Source: Fretibacterium fastidiosum (GTDB lineage Bacteria > Synergistota > Synergistia > Synergistales > Aminobacteriaceae). From it: a stretch of 64,000 nt of DNA. The first letter of the stretch is position 1. Each line of letters starts with the position of its first letter. The notes below the pieces were generated by a model, which had not been told where the DNA came from, did not search any database, and was given only the letters and a program-made list of their open reading frames with translations. The stretch lies in the NCBI RefSeq assembly GCF_964642095.1, contig NZ_OZ209244.1:1798001-1862000 (forward strand), read 5' to 3'. Below are positions 60,356 to 64,000 of the stretch, piece by piece. Both the position numbers and the translations under genes were made by a program.

Positions 60356-61465
60356 TCACTGAACCCTGCGCTTGAAGAACCACCCGGCGGCGCCGAGCGT
60401 CACCGTCGCGATCCCGCCGAGCCAGAGGAGCTGCACGGCGACCTCGCGCAGGGGAATGCCCTTGAGGTAGACGCCGAGGGCGATGACGATGATGTGGCGG
60501 GAGGGATTGAACAGGGTCAGGGTCTGCAGGGCGTGGGGCATGTTCTCGATGGGCGTGGCGAATCCGGAGAGCAGGACGAAGGGCACCATGCAGGTGAACA
60601 CCCCCAGGAACGCCTGCTGTTGCGTGTTGCAGAGCGAGGAGACGAAGAGCCCCACCCCCGTGCAGGCCAGGATGAAGATCAGAAAGCCGAAGGCCAGGAG
60701 CCCCAGGCTCCCCAGACAGGGCACGCCGAAGACCGTTCGGGCCAGGACGTGGATGGCGACGCCGATCCCGAAGGCGATGGCGACCGCAGGCAGGGTCTTA
60801 CCGACCACGATCTCCAGGGGCGAGAGCGGCGAGACGAGCAACTGCTCGAACGTCCCGAGCTCCCGCTCACGCGCGACGCTCATGCCCGAAACGACCAGGG
60901 ACAGCATCTGGGTCAAGACGACCAACAGCACCGGCAGGGTGAACCAGAGGTAGTCGTGGTTCGGGTTGAAGAGCTGCCGGGGCTCCACGGACAGGAGCGC
61001 GTCGGTCCCGGTGAGGGTTTTTCTGAGCCCGCGGGCGAAGCCGTTCGCGATGGAGGTGGCGTAGCCATAGGCGATCTGGACCGCGTTGGCCTTCCGTCCG
61101 TCCAGGACGACCTGCACGGACGTCGGCTCGCCGCGCATCAGGGACGCCGAGAAGCCTTCGGGGATGCGCAGGACCATCAGCGCCCGCTGTTCGGCGATGG
61201 CGGGCTCGATCTCCCGGACGCTCGACAGGGCGAAGGAGCGCGTGAAGGCGGGCCCCGCCGTGAAGGCCGCCTCCAGCCTGCGCCCCAGGTCGCCGTCGTC
61301 CTGGTTCAGGACCGCCAGGGAGGCGTTACGCACCTCCATGGTGATGGCGAAGCTGAAGAGAAAGAGCATGACGAAGGGCCCGACGAACACCTGAAATCGC
61401 GTCTTGGGGTCCAGCAGGACGGCGTAGAGCTCCTTGACGATCAGGGAGCGAATGCGGGCGAACAT
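60356..61465 (-). CDS. ABC-2 type exporter permease, second subunit
   Basis: Membrane subunit of the same exporter (369 residues). It has an N-terminal segment (VFVGPFVMLFLFSFAITM), a large extracytoplasmic domain of about 140 residues, then five more segments, including the ABC-2 signature region VARERELGTFEQLLVSPLS. ATG 61465 is chosen because homology begins there and it sits 2 nt after the upstream permease stop; a longer open frame reaching 62686 is only an out-of-frame reading of that permease. A 107-nt spacer with an AAGGGCC/GGGCCCTT hairpin follows before the adaptor gene. Confidence 0.92.
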   Translation of the reverse strand: MFARIRSLIVKELYAVLLDPKTRFQVFVGPFVMLFLFSFAITMEVRNASLAVLNQDDGDLGRRLEAAFTAGPAFTRSFALSSVREIEPAIAEQRALMVLRIPEGFSASLMRGEPTSVQVVLDGRKANAVQIAYGYATSIANGFARGLRKTLTGTDALLSVEPRQLFNPNHDYLWFTLPVLLVVLTQMLSLVVSGMSVARERELGTFEQLLVSPLSPLEIVVGKTLPAVAIAFGIGVAIHVLARTVFGVPCLGSLGLLAFGFLIFILACTGVGLFVSSLCNTQQQAFLGVFTCMVPFVLLSGFATPIENMPHALQTLTLFNPSRHIIVIALGVYLKGIPLREVAVQLLWLGGIATVTLGAAGWFFKRRVQ

Positions 61466-61467
61466 GG

Positions 61468-62601
61468 TCAGGCCAGCACCTTTTTGGTGTATCGGAGCGT
61501 CACGGCCAGGAAGAAGAGCCCCAGCAGCCCCAGCCTGATCATGTTGGGGAGCAGGAGCGGCCAGACGTCGCCGGCCAGGAAGAGGGTCTGGAGGCAGGTC
61601 ACCAGGTATCGCGCCGGCAGGACGGCGGCGATCGCCCTCTGGACGAGCGGCATGGAGTTCAGCTCGAAGATGAAGCCCGACAGGAGCACGACGGGCAGGA
61701 AGGCGGAGAGCAGCGCCGCGAAGGAGGCGACGTACTGGTTTTTGGAGAGCGTGGAGATGATGAGGCCCTGCCCCAGCGCCGACATCATGAAGAGCGACGC
61801 CACGGCGAAGAGGGCAGGCAGGGAGCCGCGGAACGGGACGCCGAAGAGCGACACGGACAGAGCCAGGCTGAAGAACGTGGAGAAGATCGCCAGGAGGTAG
61901 TAGGGGATCAGCTTGCCCAGCAGGAGTTCCAGCGCGCTGACGGGCGTGGAGAACAGCGCCTCCATGGTCCCGCGCTCCCACTCGCGGGCCACCACCAGGG
62001 CCGTGAGCATCGTCCCGATCAGGGCCATGATCACGGCCATGATGCCTGGGATCAGCGAGTACCGGCTCTCCAGCCCGTCGTTGTAGCGGAAGTGGGGCTC
62101 CACGACGATGGGCAGCGACGTGCGCGACAGCTCCCCTCCCCACTGGAGGATCGCGGCCAGCGCGTAGTTCTCCGCCAGGGCGCCGGAGTTCGGGTAGCTT
62201 CCGTCCGTCAGCAACTGAAGGCTGGCCTTTCGGCCCGAATTTTGATTCAGGTTTTGATTGAAGTAGAGGGCGGCGGAGGTGCCCTGGGGGACGATCAGGA
62301 CGCTCTTGAGCTCTCCCGTGACCAGAGCCGGCAGCAACTCCTGCCGCGACGCGGCGAGGCTGGGGCTGAAGTAGGGGTTGGCGGCGAACCGTCGGGCCAG
62401 GTCCCGCGCCGGCTGGCCGCCGTCCTCCAGCGCGATCCCGATGCGAATTTCGCGGGCGTCCAGGGAGAGCCCGTAGCCGAAGAGAAAGAGCAGGGTGAGC
62501 GGCAGCACGAACGCGATGACGATGCTGCTGGGGTCCCGCACGATCTGCAGCGCCTCTTTTTTCGTCAAAGCCCAGAGCCTTTGAGCGAACATCGGTCCCA
62601 T
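61468..62601 (-). CDS. ABC-2 type exporter permease, first subunit
   Basis: First gene of the efflux operon (377 residues). The layout matches its partner: membrane segment IVIAFVLPLTLLFLFGYGL, a periplasmic domain of about 140 residues, then a five-segment membrane half with VAREWERGTMEALFSTPVS as the ABC-2 signature. It is a paralogue of the next gene, as usual in YbhS/YbhR pairs. Start ATG 62601 has CAAGGAGATGGG upstream, a good site. Confidence 0.93.
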   Translation of the reverse strand: MGPMFAQRLWALTKKEALQIVRDPSSIVIAFVLPLTLLFLFGYGLSLDAREIRIGIALEDGGQPARDLARRFAANPYFSPSLAASRQELLPALVTGELKSVLIVPQGTSAALYFNQNLNQNSGRKASLQLLTDGSYPNSGALAENYALAAILQWGGELSRTSLPIVVEPHFRYNDGLESRYSLIPGIMAVIMALIGTMLTALVVAREWERGTMEALFSTPVSALELLLGKLIPYYLLAIFSTFFSLALSVSLFGVPFRGSLPALFAVASLFMMSALGQGLIISTLSKNQYVASFAALLSAFLPVVLLSGFIFELNSMPLVQRAIAAVLPARYLVTCLQTLFLAGDVWPLLLPNMIRLGLLGLFFLAVTLRYTKKVLA

Positions 62602-63052
62602 CTCCTTGGCTTGAAGATTTTTCGGAAAGGTCGGCTCGCACGTTTGGGGTCCTGCCCCAGCGGGCGCGGACGCCCTGTCCTCTCAACGTCGTCTCTCAAC
62701 TTAATTATGATAGCACTTCGATTTTGAAATCCCATACGCTGCTGTAACGATAAACCCCCTGCCGCGGGATGCCGCAGCCCCGTCGACCTTGAAGCCTGTC
62801 GGCAGTGCGCCTTGCCCATGGCTGCACCCTCGGTGCAAACTCGCAGTGTCTTTTCCCGCTCATCTATGATAAGGTAAATCCAATGGGTAGAGCCCATGGG
62901 GGATTCGGTCCCTCCGTCATCGTCCAGGCGTCACCGCTCCAGCGAAATTCGGGCACCCGTGGGCCGTTTTTTCACCGCCTGCGCAAGGGGCTGCAGGGCC
63001 GGGTGTCGATTAAGAGTTTTTTAGACGGAGCCGCAACGGGAAGGAGACAGCA
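62602..63052. other. Divergent intergenic region between efflux operon and pyrK
   Basis: No gene seen. It should hold promoters for both sides. On the plus strand TATGAT at 62865-62870 is a weak -10 candidate; a small hairpin TGCACC/GGTGCA lies at 62823-62837. On the minus strand no clear promoter was found. Confidence 0.35.
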
Positions 63053-63817
63053 ATGTACCTGAAATGCCGTGTGCTTCAACAGGCGAAGGTCGGCGCAGAA
63101 GCCTTCGCACTCGACCTCGACGTGCAGGATATGGCCGGGCTCTCCCGCCCGGGGCAGTTCGTCATGGTCCGGTGTTGGGAGGGCGACGACCCCTTCCTGA
63201 TGCGTCCGTTCAGCATCAACTCGGTGGACAGAAAGAACGGGGTCATGACGTTGCTCTATCAGGTCAGGGGCCGTGGAACCGCCCTCATGGCCGCTCTGAG
63301 GCCGGCCGACAGCGTCGCGGTCCTCGGCCCGCTGGGGCGGGGGTTCCCCGTTCGGGAAGGTGCCTCGCGGGTCGCCCTCATCGGTCGGGGCATGGGGATC
63401 GCGCCGCTCCTTTTGCTGGCGCAGGACTACGCAGCCCATGGCACGGAGCTGCACGTCTACCTCTCCGCAAGGAGCGAGGAGGGCCTGTTCAACCGATCGC
63501 AGTTTGAGCGCCTTGGGGCCAGGGTGACGACGACGACGGCCCCCTCCCTCAACGTCACGGACCGGATGGCGGAGGACTGCCGCAGCCTGAATTTTGACGC
63601 CGCCTATTCTTGCGGTTCCCGTCGCCTCGGTCTGGGCATGAAGGAGTTGCACCTCAAGTACGGTTTCCCCGCCTACGTCTCCCTCGAAGAGCACATGGCC
63701 TGCGGCCTTGGAGCCTGCAAGGGGTGCGCCTGCAGGACGCGACGCTCCGAGGCGGGGGGAGAGTACGCCCTGGTGTGCAGGGACGGTCCGGTCTTCGACG
63801 TGGACGAAGTGCTGTGA
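63053..63817 (+). CDS. pyrK: Dihydroorotate dehydrogenase electron-transfer subunit PyrK
   Basis: FAD and [2Fe-2S] subunit that passes electrons from dihydroorotate dehydrogenase PyrD to NAD. The N-terminal ferredoxin-reductase fold has LSRPGQFVMVRC and the FAD motif DPFLMRPFSINS, the middle has the NAD-binding IGRGMGIAPLLLLA, and the C-terminal cluster motif is EEHMACGLGACKGCACR with a fourth Cys in YALVCRDG. The length of 254 is normal. ATG 63053 has GGGAAGGAGACAGCA upstream. pyrD follows after 14 nt. Confidence 0.95.
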   Translation: MYLKCRVLQQAKVGAEAFALDLDVQDMAGLSRPGQFVMVRCWEGDDPFLMRPFSINSVDRKNGVMTLLYQVRGRGTALMAALRPADSVAVLGPLGRGFPVREGASRVALIGRGMGIAPLLLLAQDYAAHGTELHVYLSARSEEGLFNRSQFERLGARVTTTTAPSLNVTDRMAEDCRSLNFDAAYSCGSRRLGLGMKELHLKYGFPAYVSLEEHMACGLGACKGCACRTRRSEAGGEYALVCRDGPVFDVDEVL

Positions 63818-63831
63818 GACGGAGGATGACG

Positions 63832-64000
63832 ATGTCGGAGCTCAAGTATCGGACGGATCTGTCGGTGAAGGTCGGCGGCATCACCTTTAAGAATCCGGTC
63901 ATGCCAGCCTCCGGAACCTGGGATTGTTTTGAGAACAACGCGGGCCTTTTCCCCATGAGCGAACTCGGCGCGGTCCTGGTCAAGAGCGTTCATCGCCTCG
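63832..64000 (+). CDS. pyrD: Dihydroorotate dehydrogenase catalytic subunit PyrD (start only)
   Basis: Only the first 56 codons are in the window. MSELKYRTDLSVKVGGITFK followed by NPVMPASGTWD matches class 1B dihydroorotate dehydrogenases that work with PyrK. GGAGG at 63821-63825 favours ATG 63832; ATG 63826 is in frame two codons earlier. The gene continues beyond the edge. Confidence 0.93.
   Translation, partial: MSELKYRTDLSVKVGGITFKNPVMPASGTWDCFENNAGLFPMSELGAVLVKSVHRL

Noticed and set aside
60356..62686. A 776-codon minus-strand frame covering both permease genes
   Set aside because: Only the part from 61465 down codes for a permease; the first 400 codons are Arg/Pro/Gly-rich out-of-frame readings of the other permease.

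Overview
The window looks like a chromosomal piece of a high-GC, flagellated, diderm anaerobe. The mix of a FliY-type motor switch, LptC/LptD-like envelope genes, ATP-dependent phosphofructokinase, a phosphate butyryltransferase-like enzyme and a PyrK/PyrD pair suggests Synergistota (a Fretibacterium-like organism is my best guess). That is inference from gene content and protein style, not a database match.

Layout. 1-8.6 kb is an accessory, defence-flavoured block: a type III restriction-modification pair (res-mod, minus strand), three tandem near-identical Rpn-family PD-(D/E)XK nuclease genes, and a decayed ISNCY-like transposase. 8.6-9.1 kb is a four-tRNA operon (Val, Asp, Phe, Gly) with a near-consensus promoter and a terminator. 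9.3-17.9 kb is a flagellar motor/export operon (flbD, motA, motB, fliL, fliM, fliY, cheY, fliO, fliP, fliQ, fliR, flhB). 18.0-21.1 kb holds a secreted coiled-coil protein, pfkA, a DUF4392 (D-glutamate cyclase-like) gene and a small anchored protein. 21.8-25.3 kb is rho (with AT-hook-like tail and a possible leader peptide) and a LysM/M23 peptidase. 25.6-31.9 kb is pyrG, two exported proteins of unknown function and an lptC-lptD pair. 32.0-43.2 kb has a PLP class IV aminotransferase, a phosphate acyltransferase, an orphan antitoxin-like gene, a GGDEF/EAL protein, a GAF protein, a CofE-like ligase, a TolC-family protein and a methyl-accepting chemotaxis protein.

43.3-54.2 kb is the most unusual part. 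It is a degraded mobile-element region containing a repeat remnant, a broken protease-domain fragment, a tandem array of three small promoter-hairpin-terminator cassettes on the minus strand, and one giant 9.65-kb reading frame. That frame encodes a phage/plasmid-type polyvalent protein with three HExxH zincin motifs, two or three toxin-nuclease-like modules and five 19-residue MORN/YwqK-like repeats. It runs into a tRNA-Val(GAC) gene on the opposite strand, which probably marks the element boundary.

54.4-64.0 kb returns to housekeeping genes: a ferredoxin-type aldo/keto reductase, an O6-alkylguanine-DNA alkyltransferase, a YqiA-like hydrolase, a four-gene ABC efflux operon (two permeases, HlyD-type adaptor, double ATPase), then pyrK and the start of pyrD.

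A dispersed miniature repeat family with 18-nt terminal inverted repeats (near ATACCAAATCGCGTTTAA) occurs at 21.3 kb, 25.4 kb, 40.8 kb and probably 43.3 kb. Two copies lie just upstream of rho and pyrG and end in a sequence resembling an extended -10 promoter; a third supplies the stop codon and last residues of the TolC-family gene.
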